Source: Phreatobacter cathodiphilus (lineage in GTDB: Bacteria > Pseudomonadota > Alphaproteobacteria > Rhizobiales > Phreatobacteraceae). From it: a DNA stretch of 64,000 nucleotides. Positions 41,276-51,061 of this stretch are shown in pieces. Where the stretch lies: NCBI RefSeq assembly GCF_003008515.1, contig NZ_CP027668.1, forward strand, positions 2,720,001 to 2,784,000, written 5' to 3'. Below the pieces are notes generated by a model. The model was not told the DNA's origin. It was given only the letters and a program-made list of their open reading frames with translations, and made no database searches. A program made the position numbers and the translations under genes. Each line of letters opens with the position of its first letter. Position 1 is the first letter of the stretch.

Positions 41276-42688
41276 TCAGACGGCGCTGGAATGACGGCCC
41301 GCCTTGGCGAGATGGGCGTCGAAGAGCGAGGCGACGACACGCACCAGCGGGCGCCCCGCGTCGCTGACCACGACCGTGCGGTCCGAACGCAACACGAGGC
41401 CCTCGCTCTCCAGCGGCCGCATCTGTTCGAGGTCGCGGTCGAAGAAGTCGCGCGCCACCCCGTGCCGGCGGGCAACCGCCTCGAGATCGGCGGAGAAGTC
41501 GCACATCAGCCGCTCGATGGCATCCGCCCGCACCCGGTCCTCCAGCGACAGGGCGAGGCCGCGCACCGTCGCCGGTGCGCCGGCCGCCACCGCCCGCTCG
41601 TAGCCACCGATATCCGGCGCGTTCTGCACGAAGCCCTGCGGCAGGCGGCCGATGGCCGAGGCGCCGAAGCCGATCAGCGCCTCGGCGTCGTCGGTCGTGT
41701 AGCCCTGGAAGTTGCGCTTCAGCCGCTGGTCGCGCGCCGCGACCGCCATGGCGTCGTCGGGCCGGGCGAAATGGTCGAGGCCGATCGCCTCGTAGCCGAG
41801 CGCCTGCAGCGCCTCCCGCGCCGCCGTCTGCTGGCGGAACCGCTCCACCGCGTCCGGCAGCGCGGTCTCGTCGATGAGGCGCTGGTGGGTCTTGAACCAC
41901 GGCACATGGGCATAGCCGAACAGCGAGATGCGGCTCGGCCGCATCGCCGCCGCGAGCTCGATCGTGCGCATCAGGTCGGCCATGCTCTGGTGCGGCAGGC
42001 CGTACATCAGGTCGAAGCTCAGCGCGTCGATGCCGGCGGCATGCAGCGCCTCCACCGCCGCGGCCACGACCTCGAGCGGCTGGACCCGGCCGATCGCCTG
42101 CTGCACGTGCGGATTGAGATCCTGCACGCCGAGGCTCGCCCGCGTCACGCCCACCCGCTTCAGCGCCGCCGCAAGGCCGCGGCCAAGCTGGCGCGGATCG
42201 AGCTCGATGGCGTGTTCCGCCTCCGACCCGATCTGGAATCGCCGGGCCAGCCGGTCGGCGATGAGGGTCAGCCCGGCCTCGCCCAGCATGGAGGGCGTGC
42301 CGCCACCCCAATGCAGGTGGCGAACCTGGCGGGCCGGCGTCAGCCGCGCCACCAGGTCGATCTCGGCGAGCAGATGGTCGCGATAGGCCGTCACCGGCTC
42401 GCTGCGGCGGGTCACCTTGGTGTGGCAGCCGCAATAAGCGCACATGGCGGCGCAGAAGGGGACGTGCAGGTAGAGCGACAGGCTGGTGCAGGGCGACAGC
42501 TTGCCGAGCCAGTCGCGATAGGTGTCGGCGGTCACCGCCGGCGTGAAATGCGGCGCGGTGGGATAGGACGTGTAGCGGGGGACCGCCTTCTCGGCGAGGG
42601 CGATATTGCCCATCGAAGCCGGATGGATGACCTGCGCGGCGGGAGATGAGTCGCGGCCCGCGGCAGCAGCGGTCGTCGGGGACGTCAT
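41276..42688 (-). CDS. hemN: Oxygen-independent coproporphyrinogen III oxidase
   Basis: 470 aa from ATG 42688, with GGAGG about 10-12 nt upstream; upstream in-frame sequence to 42898 crosses both FNR boxes and is not coding. The radical SAM cluster is C79-x3-C83-x2-C86 (CAAMCAYCGCH). Other HemN motifs are VPRYTSYPTAPHF, HLHWGGGTPSML, IELDPRQL and LGVQDLNPHVQQAIGR. It converts coproporphyrinogen III to protoporphyrinogen IX in heme synthesis without oxygen. A perfect FNR box lies 76 bp upstream, matching induction at low oxygen together with the cbb3 oxidase. Confidence 0.95.
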   Translation of the reverse strand: MTSPTTAAAAGRDSSPAAQVIHPASMGNIALAEKAVPRYTSYPTAPHFTPAVTADTYRDWLGKLSPCTSLSLYLHVPFCAAMCAYCGCHTKVTRRSEPVTAYRDHLLAEIDLVARLTPARQVRHLHWGGGTPSMLGEAGLTLIADRLARRFQIGSEAEHAIELDPRQLGRGLAAALKRVGVTRASLGVQDLNPHVQQAIGRVQPLEVVAAAVEALHAAGIDALSFDLMYGLPHQSMADLMRTIELAAAMRPSRISLFGYAHVPWFKTHQRLIDETALPDAVERFRQQTAAREALQALGYEAIGLDHFARPDDAMAVAARDQRLKRNFQGYTTDDAEALIGFGASAIGRLPQGFVQNAPDIGGYERAVAAGAPATVRGLALSLEDRVRADAIERLMCDFSADLEAVARRHGVARDFFDRDLEQMRPLESEGLVLRSDRTVVVSDAGRPLVRVVASLFDAHLAKAGRHSSAV

Positions 42689-42763
42689 GGGGGTGGACCT
42701 CCGGACAGGCGGGGAGAGGCCCGCCATTGAGCCGGAATTGTCGCCGTTGCCCCCGCCCGCGCG

Positions 42764-42777
42764 TTGATCGACATCAA
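42764..42777 (-). promoter_or_regulatory. FNR/FixK box for hemN
   Basis: TTGAT-CGAC-ATCAA is a perfect match to the FNR consensus TTGAT-N4-ATCAA. Its centre is 83 bp from the hemN ATG, so activation from -41.5 would start transcription about 41 nt before the gene. The matching regulator gene is at 51620-52360. Confidence 0.88.
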
Positions 42778-42812
42778 CGATTCCCCACCGGCCCGGCGCC
42801 CGTCCCGACGTC

Positions 42813-42826
42813 TTGATGCACATCAA
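42813..42826 (+). promoter_or_regulatory. FNR/FixK box for ccoNOQP
   Basis: TTGAT-GCAC-ATCAA is a second perfect FNR site, 49 bp centre to centre from the hemN box and 91 bp before the ccoN ATG. A start site near 42861 would be expected for class II activation. Confidence 0.88.
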
Positions 42827-42917
42827 TGTCCGCCCCGCTGCGCCTGCCAAAGGTGCTGTGCAATGCGGGATCGCCTGTCTGGGCGGACCTGCGGCCATGC
42901 AGGACGAGGGGCACGAG

Positions 42918-44567
42918 ATGAGCCAGGGTCAAGCCCACAAGACATTGTCAGTTCCGGAGATCACCAGCATGGTGGCCTTCGCCGCCACCGCTCTCCTGTG
43001 CCTGTACATCGCGTCAGGCTCGGTCGATCCGGCCTATTCCTTCCACGTCTATCTCTTCGCGGCCGGCTCGGTCGGCGCGATCTTCGCCCTCGGCAACCGC
43101 TACATGGCGCGTCCGGCCTCCATCCCGCAGGAGATCGACGGCAAGCCGAACTACAACATGGCGCCCGTCCAGTTCGCGACGGTGGCCGCCGTGTTCTGGG
43201 GCATCGCCGGCTTCACGGTGGGCCTCATCATCGCCAGCCAGCTCGCCTGGCCCGCACTCAATTTCGACCTGCCCTGGATCAATTTCGGCCGCCTGAGGCC
43301 GCTGCACACCTCGGCGGTGATCTTCGCCTTCGGCGGCAACGTGCTGCTCGCGACCTCGTTCTACGTGGTCCAGAAGAGCTGCCGGGCCCGCCTCGCCGGC
43401 GAGATCGCCCCCTGGTTCGTCATCCTCGGCTACAACTTCTTCATCGTCATCGCCGGCACGGGCTACCTGCTCGGCATCACCCAGGGCAAGGAATACGCCG
43501 AGCCCGAGTGGTACGCCGACCTGTTCCTCACCGTCGTCTGGGTCGTCTATCTCCTCGTCTTCCTCGCCACCCTGTGGAAGCGCAAGGAACCCCACATCTT
43601 CGTGGCGAACTGGTTCTACCTCGCCTTCATCGTCACCATCGCCGTCCTCCATCTCGGCAACAACGCCGCGATCCCGGTCTCGATCTTCTCGCCCAAGAGC
43701 TACATCGTCTGGTCGGGTGTTCAGGACGCCATGTTCCAGTGGTGGTACGGCCACAACGCGGTCGGCTTCTTCCTGACCGCCGGCTTCCTCGCCATCATGT
43801 ACTACTTCGTGCCGAAGCGGGCCGAGCGGCCGATCTACTCCTACCGCCTGTCCATCGTGCACTTCTGGGCCCTGATCTTCCTCTACATCTGGGCCGGCCC
43901 GCATCACCTGCACTACACCGCCCTGCCCGACTGGGCCCAGACCCTCGGCATGACCTTCTCGGTGATGCTGTGGATGCCCTCCTGGGGCGGCATGATCAAC
44001 GGCCTGATGACGCTCTCGGGCGCCTGGGACAAGCTGCGCACCGACCCCGTGCTGCGCATGATGGTGGTCTCGCTCGCCTTCTACGGCATGTCGACCTTCG
44101 AGGGTCCGCTCATGTCCATCAAGGCGGTCAACTCCCTGTCGCACTACACCGACTGGACCATCGGCCACGTCCATTCCGGCGCGCTCGGCTGGGTCGCCTA
44201 CATCTCCTTCGGCGCCGTCTACTGCCTCGTCCCGTGGCTGTGGAACAGGAAGCAGCTCTATTCGAACCGGCTGGTCGAATGGCACTTCTGGGTCTCGACC
44301 CTCGGCATCGTCTTCTACATCTCCGCCATGTGGGTCGCCGGCATCATGCAGGGCCTGATGTGGCGCGCCTACACCGCCCTCGGCTTCCTCGAATATTCCT
44401 TCATCGAGACGGTCGACGCGATGCACCCCTACTACGTGATCCGTGCTCTCGGTGGCGCCCTGTTCGTCATCGGCTCGCTGATCATGGCCTACAACCTGAT
44501 CATGACGGTGCGCGCGGGCGAGGCTGCAGAGCCTGAAGCGACCCCCGCCCTCGTGCCTGCCGAGTGA
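42918..44567 (+). CDS. ccoN: cbb3-type cytochrome c oxidase subunit I
   Basis: 549 aa from ATG 42918; an upstream in-frame TTG at 42813 lies inside an FNR box and is rejected. It has twelve transmembrane segments. Heme and copper ligands are visible: [13 protein letters not shown] (heme b His), [16 protein letters not shown] (Cu His), [13 protein letters not shown] (Cu His-His) and [12 protein letters not shown] (heme His). The Tyr in [10 protein letters not shown] is the cross-linked Tyr of the cbb3 class. This is the catalytic subunit of the high-affinity oxidase used at low oxygen. First gene of ccoNOQP. Confidence 0.97.
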   Translation: MSQGQAHKTLSVPEITSMVAFAATALLCLYIASGSVDPAYSFHVYLFAAGSVGAIFALGNRYMARPASIPQEIDGKPNYNMAPVQFATVAAVFWGIAGFTVGLIIASQLAWPALNFDLPWINFGRLRPLHTSAVIFAFGGNVLLATSFYVVQKSCRARLAGEIAPWFVILGYNFFIVIAGTGYLLGITQGKEYAEPEWYADLFLTVVWVVYLLVFLATLWKRKEPHIFVANWFYLAFIVTIAVLHLGNNAAIPVSIFSPKSYIVWSGVQDAMFQWWYGHNAVGFFLTAGFLAIMYYFVPKRAERPIYSYRLSIVHFWALIFLYIWAGPHHLHYTALPDWAQTLGMTFSVMLWMPSWGGMINGLMTLSGAWDKLRTDPVLRMMVVSLAFYGMSTFEGPLMSIKAVNSLSHYTDWTIGHVHSGALGWVAYISFGAVYCLVPWLWNRKQLYSNRLVEWHFWVSTLGIVFYISAMWVAGIMQGLMWRAYTALGFLEYSFIETVDAMHPYYVIRALGGALFVIGSLIMAYNLIMTVRAGEAAEPEATPALVPAE

Positions 44568-44578
44568 GGAGAGAGACC

Positions 44579-45328
44579 ATGTCGCTCTGGAACAAGCACG
44601 CCATCTTCGAGAAGAACTCGATCATCCTCACCGTCGGCATCCTCGTCGTGGTCGCCATCGGCGGCCTCGTCGAGATCGCCCCGCTCTTCTACCTCAGGAG
44701 CACCATCGAGAAGGTGGAGGGCGTGCGTCCCTACACCCCGCTGGAACTGGCCGGCCGCACCATCTACGTGCGCGAGGGCTGCTACAACTGCCACAGCCAG
44801 ATGATCCGCCCGCTGCGCGACGAGGTGGAGCGCTACGGCCACTACTCGCTGGCCGCCGAGAGCATGTACGACAAGCCCTTCCAGTGGGGCTCCAAGCGCA
44901 CGGGTCCCGATCTCGCCCGCGTCGGCGGCAAGTATTCGGACGAGTGGCACGTCGCTCACCTCGCCAATCCCCGCTCGATCGTCCCGCAGTCGATCATGCC
45001 GGGCTACGCCTTCCTGGCGCAGAACGAGATCCGGCCGGAACAGGTCGCCGGCCATCTCGCCACCAACCGCCTCGGCGGCGTGCCCTACACGCAGGAGCAG
45101 ATCGCCAACGCTCTCTCCGACATGCGGGCGCAGGTCAATCCGGACAGCCCGGACGTGCAGGCCCTCCAGACCCGCTATCCCGGCGCCACGGCGCGCGCCT
45201 TCGGCGGCAATCCCACTGCGGCCGCCGCCGGCACGGTCACCGAGATGGACGCCCTCGTCGCCTATCTCCAGGTGCTCGGCACGATGGTGAATTTCCGCAC
45301 CTACGACGCCAGCGCCAACATCCGCTGA
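44579..45328 (+). CDS. ccoO: cbb3-type oxidase monoheme cytochrome c subunit
   Basis: 249 aa from ATG 44579, 11 bp after ccoN. One N-terminal membrane anchor (about residues 14-34), then heme c motif C68-Y-N-C71-H72. The distal Met ligand is probably in the later segment SIMPGYAFL. It passes electrons from CcoP or a soluble cytochrome to CcoN. The length is as usual for CcoO. Confidence 0.96.
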   Translation: MSLWNKHAIFEKNSIILTVGILVVVAIGGLVEIAPLFYLRSTIEKVEGVRPYTPLELAGRTIYVREGCYNCHSQMIRPLRDEVERYGHYSLAAESMYDKPFQWGSKRTGPDLARVGGKYSDEWHVAHLANPRSIVPQSIMPGYAFLAQNEIRPEQVAGHLATNRLGGVPYTQEQIANALSDMRAQVNPDSPDVQALQTRYPGATARAFGGNPTAAAAGTVTEMDALVAYLQVLGTMVNFRTYDASANIR

Positions 45329-45342
45329 GCCGCGAGGATCCG

Positions 45343-45495
45343 ATGAGCACCTATTCCACGCTTGCCAACTTCGCCCAGACCGTCGGGCTCCTCTACTTCG
45401 TCGGCATGTTCCTGGCGATCGCCGCCTACGCCTTCTGGCCCCGCAACAAGACGCGCTTCGACGAGGCCGCCAAGATCCCGCTGAGGGAGGAGTGA
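45343..45495 (+). CDS. ccoQ: cbb3-type oxidase small subunit CcoQ
   Basis: 50 aa, one transmembrane segment (about residues 12-31, TVGLLYFVGMFLAIAAYAFW) followed by the basic turn PRNKTRFDEAAKIPL, typical of CcoQ/FixQ. It stabilises the association of CcoP with the core. It lies between ccoO (14 bp) and ccoP (3 bp). Confidence 0.92.
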   Translation: MSTYSTLANFAQTVGLLYFVGMFLAIAAYAFWPRNKTRFDEAAKIPLREE

Positions 45496-45498
45496 ACC

Positions 45499-46374
45499 AT
45501 GGCCGTCCAACCCGAAATCGACCACGCCACAGGCCGCAGCACCACCGGCCACGAGTGGGACGGGATCAAGGAGCTGAACTCCCCCCTGCCGAAATGGTGG
45601 CTCTACATCTTCTACGCCACCATCGTCTGGTCCATCGGCTACTGGGTCGTCTATCCCTCCTGGCCGCTGGTGACCAACTACACCAAGGGCGTCTTCGGCT
45701 ATGCCTCGCGCCATGACGTGACCCGTGAGCTGGATGCCCTCAAGGCGCTGCGCGCCGAGCGGGCCGCCGCCCTCGCCCGCACGCCGCTGGAGGACATCTC
45801 CAAGGATCCGACCCTGCTGACCTTCGCCCTCGCCCAGGGCAAGGCCGCCTTCGGCGACAATTGCGCGCCCTGCCACGGCCTCTCGGCCACCGGCTCGCGC
45901 AGCTTCCCGAACCTGCGCGACGACACCTGGCTCTGGGGCGGCGGCATCGGCGACATCCACCAGACCATCGCCTTCGGCATCCGCAACGGCGACGATCGTG
46001 CCCGCCAGGGCGTGATGCCGCCCCTCGGCGGCCCGAACGGGGTCCTGAAGGCCGACGAGATCGTCACCGTGGCGAATTTCGTCCGGTCGCTCTCCGGCCA
46101 GTCGACCCGGCCGAACGCCGACCTCGCCAAGGGCAAGGAGCTCTTCATCGCCAACTGTGCCGCCTGCCACGGCGAGGACGGCCGCGGCAACCGCGACCTC
46201 GGCGCTCCCAACCTGACGAGCCGCAACTATCTCTACGGCTCGGACGAGAAGACCATCATCGAGACGATCACCCAGGGCCGCGGCGGCGTCATGCCCGGCT
46301 GGGTGACCCGCCTCGACGAGACGACGGTGAAGTCCCTCGCCGTCTACGTCCACGCGTTGGGTGGCGGGCAGTAA
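45499..46374 (+). CDS. ccoP: cbb3-type oxidase diheme cytochrome c subunit
   Basis: 291 aa. The N-terminus (HEWDGIKELNSPLPKWW) and membrane anchor are typical of CcoP. Two class I heme motifs follow: C122-A-P-C125-H126 and C220-A-A-C223-H224, each with a downstream Met (GVMPPLGG, GVMPGWV). It is the electron entry subunit. A strong terminator follows, so ccoNOQP ends here and the assembly genes have their own promoter. Confidence 0.96.
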   Translation: MAVQPEIDHATGRSTTGHEWDGIKELNSPLPKWWLYIFYATIVWSIGYWVVYPSWPLVTNYTKGVFGYASRHDVTRELDALKALRAERAAALARTPLEDISKDPTLLTFALAQGKAAFGDNCAPCHGLSATGSRSFPNLRDDTWLWGGGIGDIHQTIAFGIRNGDDRARQGVMPPLGGPNGVLKADEIVTVANFVRSLSGQSTRPNADLAKGKELFIANCAACHGEDGRGNRDLGAPNLTSRNYLYGSDEKTIIETITQGRGGVMPGWVTRLDETTVKSLAVYVHALGGGQ

Positions 46375-46402
46375 GCCCGATCCTCGTCCAGCGCGGATAG
46401 GG

Positions 46403-46441
46403 GGTGCGCGCCGTGGCAGCGGCGCGCACCTTCTTCTTTTT
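46403..46441 (+). terminator. Rho-independent terminator of ccoNOQP
   Basis: A perfect 10-bp stem (GGTGCGCGCC and GGCGCGCACC) with an 8-nt loop is followed directly by a T/C run (TTCTTCTTTTT). It lies 28 bp after the ccoP stop, the clearest intrinsic terminator in the window. Confidence 0.92.
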
Positions 46442-46453
46442 CCAGCTTGCCTG

Positions 46454-46467
46454 TTGAGGCAGGTCAA
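46454..46467 (+). promoter_or_regulatory. FNR/FixK box for ccoGHIS
   Basis: TTGAG-GCAG-GTCAA matches the TTGA-N6-TCAA form of FNR/FixK sites. It lies just after the ccoNOQP terminator and 75 bp before the ccoG ATG, allowing separate oxygen control of the assembly genes. Confidence 0.75.
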
Positions 46468-46542
46468 GGCTTTCCCGGCCCGTTTGGCAGATGGTTCCGT
46501 CATGCTGCCTCAGCGTGGCATGCTTTCCCCCCGGGACGCCCC

Positions 46543-48033
46543 ATGTCGGACCTTCTCAGCCCTGCCGCCCGCAAGTCCGCCGCCGAGGTGGAGGAGCCCC
46601 ATGCCGTCGGCGCCGAGGACGAGCCGCTTTACGAGAGCCGGCGCGAGATCTACCAGCAGAGCGTCAAGGGGCGGCTGCGCACCATCAAGTGGGCGGTCCT
46701 CTTCGTCTGCCTCGGCGTCTACTACTTCCTGCCCTTCGTGCGCTGGTACCGCGGCCCCAACCAGCCGGACCAGGCGGTGCTGGTGGATATCGCCAACAAC
46801 CGCTTCTACTTCTTCTTCATCGAGATCTGGCCGCAGGAAATCTACTATTTCACCGGCCTCCTAGTGATGGCCGCGCTCATCCTGTTCCTGATGAACGCGG
46901 TCGCCGGCCGCGTCTGGTGCGGCTATCTCTGCCCGCAGACGGTCTGGACCGACCTCTTCACCACGGTGGAGCGCTGGGTCGAGGGCGACCGGCGCGAGCG
47001 CATGATCGCCGACAGCCAGCCGATGTCGGCGGCGAAGGCGGGGCGCAAGATCCTCAAGCATGTCCTCTGGCTGATGATCGCCTGGTGGACCGGCGGCGCC
47101 TGGGTCCTCTACTTCGCCGATGCGCCCACCCTGGTGAAGGACCTCGCCACCTTCCAGGCGCCGATGGTCGCCTATGTCTGGATCGGCATCCTCACCTTCA
47201 CCACCTATTCCCTCGCCGGCCTGATGAAGGAACAGGTCTGCCTCTACATGTGCCCCTGGCCCCGCATCCAGGCGGCGCTGACCGACCAGTACGCGCTGAA
47301 CGTCACCTATCGCTACGACCGCGGCGAGCCGCGCATGTCGGTCAAGGCCGCCGCCAAGGCGCGCCAGGCCGAGCAGCCGGCCGGCGACTGCATCGACTGC
47401 CGCCAGTGCGTGGTGGTCTGCCCGACGGGCGTCGACATCCGCGACGGTGCCCAGCTCGGCTGCATCCAGTGCGGCCTGTGCATCGACGCCTGCAACTCCG
47501 TCATGACCAAGGTGAACCGGCCGCTCGGCCTCATCGCCTACGACAACGACGTCAACATCGAGCGCCGCCGCGAGGGCCTCGACGAGGTCTATCCCATCGT
47601 CCGAACCCGCACGGTGCTCTACGTCGCCATGATCGCGGCGGTCGGCCTCGTCATGCTCTACGGGCTGATGACCCGCTCCTTCACCGATCTCTCGGTGCTC
47701 CACGACCGCAACCCGCTCTTCGTCCAGCTCTCCGACGGCTCGGTGCGCAACAGCTACACGGTGCGGATCCTCAACAAGCGGCCGCTGCACCGGATCTTCG
47801 TCCTCGCCGTCGACGAGCTGCCGCTCGCCAAGCTCACCGCCGTCGGCGTCACCACGACCTCCGGCGACTGGCCGGTGGTCGACGTCGGCCCCGACTCCAC
47901 CCGCGAGGTCATCGTCCACGTCACCGCCGCCAAGCCGGCCGATCTGCCCGCATCGAGCCGCGTCACCTTCCGCATCACCGAGCTCGGCTCGGGCGAGAAG
48001 GTGAGCGTCTCCGACCACTTCATCTCACGCTGA
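46543..48033 (+). CDS. ccoG: cbb3 oxidase assembly ferredoxin-like membrane protein CcoG
   Basis: 496 aa from ATG 46543. It has five or six transmembrane segments, conserved membrane Cys motifs (WCGYLCPQTVW, CLYMCPWPR) and two [4Fe-4S] ferredoxin motifs: CIDCRQCVVVCPTG and CIQCGLCIDAC. A C-terminal Ig-like domain (FixG_C, from about residue 380) follows. CcoG is proposed to reduce copper for delivery to the oxidase. It heads ccoGHIS, with its own FNR box. Confidence 0.95.
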   Translation: MSDLLSPAARKSAAEVEEPHAVGAEDEPLYESRREIYQQSVKGRLRTIKWAVLFVCLGVYYFLPFVRWYRGPNQPDQAVLVDIANNRFYFFFIEIWPQEIYYFTGLLVMAALILFLMNAVAGRVWCGYLCPQTVWTDLFTTVERWVEGDRRERMIADSQPMSAAKAGRKILKHVLWLMIAWWTGGAWVLYFADAPTLVKDLATFQAPMVAYVWIGILTFTTYSLAGLMKEQVCLYMCPWPRIQAALTDQYALNVTYRYDRGEPRMSVKAAAKARQAEQPAGDCIDCRQCVVVCPTGVDIRDGAQLGCIQCGLCIDACNSVMTKVNRPLGLIAYDNDVNIERRREGLDEVYPIVRTRTVLYVAMIAAVGLVMLYGLMTRSFTDLSVLHDRNPLFVQLSDGSVRNSYTVRILNKRPLHRIFVLAVDELPLAKLTAVGVTTTSGDWPVVDVGPDSTREVIVHVTAAKPADLPASSRVTFRITELGSGEKVSVSDHFISR

Positions 48034-48049
48034 TCCGAAGGACCCCCCG

Positions 48050-48562
48050 ATGTCCGGTTCCGCCGCCCCTGCCCTGCCCCGCGAACGCCGCCTCACCGGC
48101 CGCATGGTCTTCCTCGGCTTCCTCGCCTTCTTCGGCGTGGTCGTCTCGGTCAATGCGGTGATGCTCTCGGTCGCCCTCGACACCATGCCGGGCCTGACCA
48201 CCGATTCCTCCTACCGGGCGAGCCAGCGCTTCAACCGCGACCTCGCCGCCGCGCGCCTGCGCGACGCGCGCGGCTGGAAGGTGGAGGCTCGCGTCGACCG
48301 CGACGCCAGCGGGATCGGCGCCGTCACCGTCACCGTGCGCGAGCCCGAGGGCACGCCGGTGGAGCGCATCACGGTGAAGGCCCAGGTCCAGTATGCGGCC
48401 CGCCGCTCCAACGACCGCAGCTTCGACGTGGTCCGCACCGGACCGGGACTCTATACCGGCACGGCGGAAGGCCTCGTCGCCGGCGCCCACGACCTCGTCA
48501 TCGAGGTCGAGCGCGACGGCGAGACGCTCTACCGGTCGCGCAACCGCGTCATGCTGCCCTGA
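48050..48562 (+). CDS. ccoH: cbb3 oxidase assembly protein CcoH (FixH)
   Basis: 170 aa. One N-terminal membrane segment with the family pattern RRLTGRMVFLGFLAFFGVVVSVNAVMLSVAL, then a periplasmic FixH domain (YRASQRFNRDLAAARLRDARGW). It stays bound to CcoN during assembly and helps stabilise late intermediates. It lies 16 bp after ccoG and 7 bp before ccoI. Confidence 0.92.
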   Translation: MSGSAAPALPRERRLTGRMVFLGFLAFFGVVVSVNAVMLSVALDTMPGLTTDSSYRASQRFNRDLAAARLRDARGWKVEARVDRDASGIGAVTVTVREPEGTPVERITVKAQVQYAARRSNDRSFDVVRTGPGLYTGTAEGLVAGAHDLVIEVERDGETLYRSRNRVMLP

Positions 48563-48569
48563 GGCCGTC

Positions 48570-50819
48570 ATGACCGCCGCGTTGACCGCCGATCCGTCGC
48601 GCCTCGAAGCCGCGGCGCCCGCCCCTCCCCCGCCGGTGTCCGCCGGCACCGATCTCTCGCTCTTCGTCGAGCCGCTTGGCGACGGCCGGGCCCGCATGGA
48701 CTTCGCCGTCGACGGCATCACCTGCGCCGCCTGCATGCCGGTCATCGAACAGGGCCTTGCCTGCGAGCCCGGCGTCGAGACCGCCCGCATCAACCTCACC
48801 CACCGCCGCCTCACCGTCGAATGGCGCGAGGCCGCCACCACGCCGCAGGCCATCGTCCAGCGCCTCGCCGCCATGGGCTTCCGCGCCTTCCCCTTCGACC
48901 CCAAGGCCGTCGAGGGCGAGGAGGCGCGCGAGGCGCGGTTCCTGCTCCAGTGCCTCGGCGTCGCCGGCTTCGCCATGATGAACATCATGCTGCTGTCGGT
49001 GTCGGTCTGGTCGGGCAACGTCAGCGACATCACCCAGGAGCAGCGCGACTTCTTCCACTGGCTCTCGGCGCTCATCGCCGTCCCGGCCGTCGCCTATGCC
49101 GGCCGGCCGTTCTTCCGCTCGGCGCGCATGGCCATCGCCGCCCGCCAGCTCAACATGGACGTGCCGATCTCCCTCGGCGTGCTCCTCGCGGTCGGCATGT
49201 CGCTGGTGGAGACCGCCCACCACGCCACCCATGCCTATTTCGACAGCGCGGTGATGCTGCTCTTCTTCCTGCTCATCGGCCGCTATTTCGAGCAGCTGAT
49301 GCGGCGCAAGACCCGCAGCGTCGCCGCCAACATCGCCGCCCTCAGGGCCGAGACGGCCGTCAGGATCATGCCCGACGGCACCCTGCGCCAGGTGCCCATC
49401 GCCGCGGTCTCCGCCGGCGAGACGGTGCTCGTCCGCCCCGGCGAGCGCGTCGCGGTGGACGGCGTCATCGTCGCCGGCCGCTCGGCCCTCGACCAGAGCC
49501 TGGTCACCGGCGAGACCCTGCCGCAGGAGGTCGGGCCCGGCGACGCCGTCTATGCCGGCACCCTCAACACCTCCGGCAACCTGACGGTGGAGGTGCGGGC
49601 GGCCGCCCGCGGCACCCTGCTCGACGAGGTCGGCCGGCTCTTGGAAACCGCTCTCGAGGCGCGCTCCTCCTACCGCCGCCTCGCCGACCGCGCCGCAGCG
49701 CTCTATTCGCCGGTGGTGCACCTCACCGCCATCGCCACCCTGGTGGGTTGGATCATCGCCGGCCTCGCCTGGCAGCCGGCCCTGATCATCGCCATCACCG
49801 TGCTGATCATCACCTGCCCCTGCGCCCTCGGGCTCGCCATTCCCGCGGTGCAGGTCGTCGCTTCCGGGGCCCTGTTCAAGGCCCATGTCCTGCTCCAGTC
49901 CGGCGACGCGCTGGAGCGGCTCGCCGAAGTCGACACCGTCGTCTTTGACAAGACCGGCACCCTCACCCTGCCCGACCCGGCCCTCGACCGGCCGGCCGGC
50001 CTCTCCGACGAGGCCTTCGCCCTCGCCGGCCGGCTCGCCCTCTCCTCCCACCACCCGCTCGCCCGGGCGCTCGCCGCCGCCGTACCCGATGCCCGACCCC
50101 TCGACGAGGCGACGGAGGAACCGGGCAAGGGCGTGCGCGCCCTCGTCGACGGCCGCGATGTCCGCCTCGGGAGCCTCGCCTTCTGCGACGCTCAGACGGA
50201 GGGCGCCGCGGTCGCGGCCGCCCATCCCGACGCCTCGCTCATCGCCTTCCGCCATGGCGATGCCGCCCATGTCTTCGCCGTCCGCCAGGTGCTGCGGCCG
50301 GACGCGGTCGCGGTCGCGGCGGCGCTGCGCCGGGCGGGGTTCGAGCTGGAGATCCTCTCCGGCGACCGGGCCGAGGCCGTCGCCACCGTCGCGCAGGCCC
50401 TGAGCATCACCGCCGCGCAGGGCGACATGAAGCCCGTCGACAAGATCGCCCGCCTCGACGCGCTGAAGACGGCGGGTCGCCGGGTCCTGATGGTCGGCGA
50501 CGGGCTCAATGACGCGCCCGCCCTCGCCCGGGCCCATGTCTCCATGTCGCCGATCACCGCCGTCCACCTGACCCAGGCCGCCGCGGACGCGGTCTTCCTC
50601 GGCGACCGGCTCGCGCCCGTCGCCCATGCCCTCGCCGTGTCGCGCACGGCCCTGCGGCTGATGAAGGAGAACCTGTGGATCGCGGTGGTCTACAATGCCG
50701 TCGCCGTGCCCATCGCCATCGCCGGCCTGGTCACCCCGCTGATCGCTGCCCTCGCCATGTCGGGCTCGTCGGTGATCGTCACCGCCAACGCGCTCCGGGC
50801 GCGCCACGGCCGGCTGTGA
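48570..50819 (+). CDS. ccoI: Copper-exporting P-type ATPase for cbb3 assembly, CcoI
   Basis: 749 aa from ATG 48570. The N-terminal heavy-metal domain has C52-A-A-C55. The actuator motif is TGET near residue 312. The membrane metal site is C416-P-C418 (TCPCALGLA). The phosphorylated Asp is D460 in DKTGT, then HHPLARAL and GDGLNDAPAL. CcoI moves copper out of the cytoplasm to the CuB centre of CcoN rather than for resistance. The context of ccoG, ccoH and ccoS supports this over CopA. Confidence 0.95.
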   Translation: MTAALTADPSRLEAAAPAPPPPVSAGTDLSLFVEPLGDGRARMDFAVDGITCAACMPVIEQGLACEPGVETARINLTHRRLTVEWREAATTPQAIVQRLAAMGFRAFPFDPKAVEGEEAREARFLLQCLGVAGFAMMNIMLLSVSVWSGNVSDITQEQRDFFHWLSALIAVPAVAYAGRPFFRSARMAIAARQLNMDVPISLGVLLAVGMSLVETAHHATHAYFDSAVMLLFFLLIGRYFEQLMRRKTRSVAANIAALRAETAVRIMPDGTLRQVPIAAVSAGETVLVRPGERVAVDGVIVAGRSALDQSLVTGETLPQEVGPGDAVYAGTLNTSGNLTVEVRAAARGTLLDEVGRLLETALEARSSYRRLADRAAALYSPVVHLTAIATLVGWIIAGLAWQPALIIAITVLIITCPCALGLAIPAVQVVASGALFKAHVLLQSGDALERLAEVDTVVFDKTGTLTLPDPALDRPAGLSDEAFALAGRLALSSHHPLARALAAAVPDARPLDEATEEPGKGVRALVDGRDVRLGSLAFCDAQTEGAAVAAAHPDASLIAFRHGDAAHVFAVRQVLRPDAVAVAAALRRAGFELEILSGDRAEAVATVAQALSITAAQGDMKPVDKIARLDALKTAGRRVLMVGDGLNDAPALARAHVSMSPITAVHLTQAAADAVFLGDRLAPVAHALAVSRTALRLMKENLWIAVVYNAVAVPIAIAGLVTPLIAALAMSGSSVIVTANALRARHGRL

Positions 50820-50830
50820 GGAGATGAACG

Positions 50831-51061
50831 ATGGACGTTCTGGTCTATCTGGTTCCGCTGGCGCTGGGCCTCGGCGGGCTCGGCCTCGCAGCCTTCCTCT
50901 GGTCCCTGAAGACGGGCCAGTACGACGATCTCGACGGCGCGGCGTGGCGGGCCATCATGGACGACGACACGATCCCCGACTCGGCGCGCGCCGCGCCCGG
51001 TCAGGATGCCACCGGCTCGACCGTCTTGACGAACCCGACGGAGCCCGGCCGGAAATTGTGA
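50831..51061 (+). CDS. ccoS: cbb3 oxidase maturation protein CcoS
   Basis: 76 aa. A single N-terminal transmembrane segment (about residues 4-27) is followed by KTGQYDDLDGAAWRAIMDDD, the CcoS/FixS signature. Family members are usually about 50-60 aa; this one has a C-terminal extension of about 25 residues. The extension's codons overlap the 3' end of the convergent gene by 61 bp. CcoS is needed to insert heme or copper into the oxidase. Last gene of ccoGHIS, 11 bp after ccoI. Confidence 0.9.
   Translation: MDVLVYLVPLALGLGGLGLAAFLWSLKTGQYDDLDGAAWRAIMDDDTIPDSARAAPGQDATGSTVLTNPTEPGRKL

Noticed and set aside
41276..42898. Longer HemN starting at 42898
   Set aside because: The extra sequence covers both FNR boxes and lacks family similarity; ATG 42688 has a ribosome-binding site.
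42813..42917. Upstream TTG start for ccoN
   Set aside because: The start would lie inside a perfect FNR box and add residues that do not match CcoN proteins.
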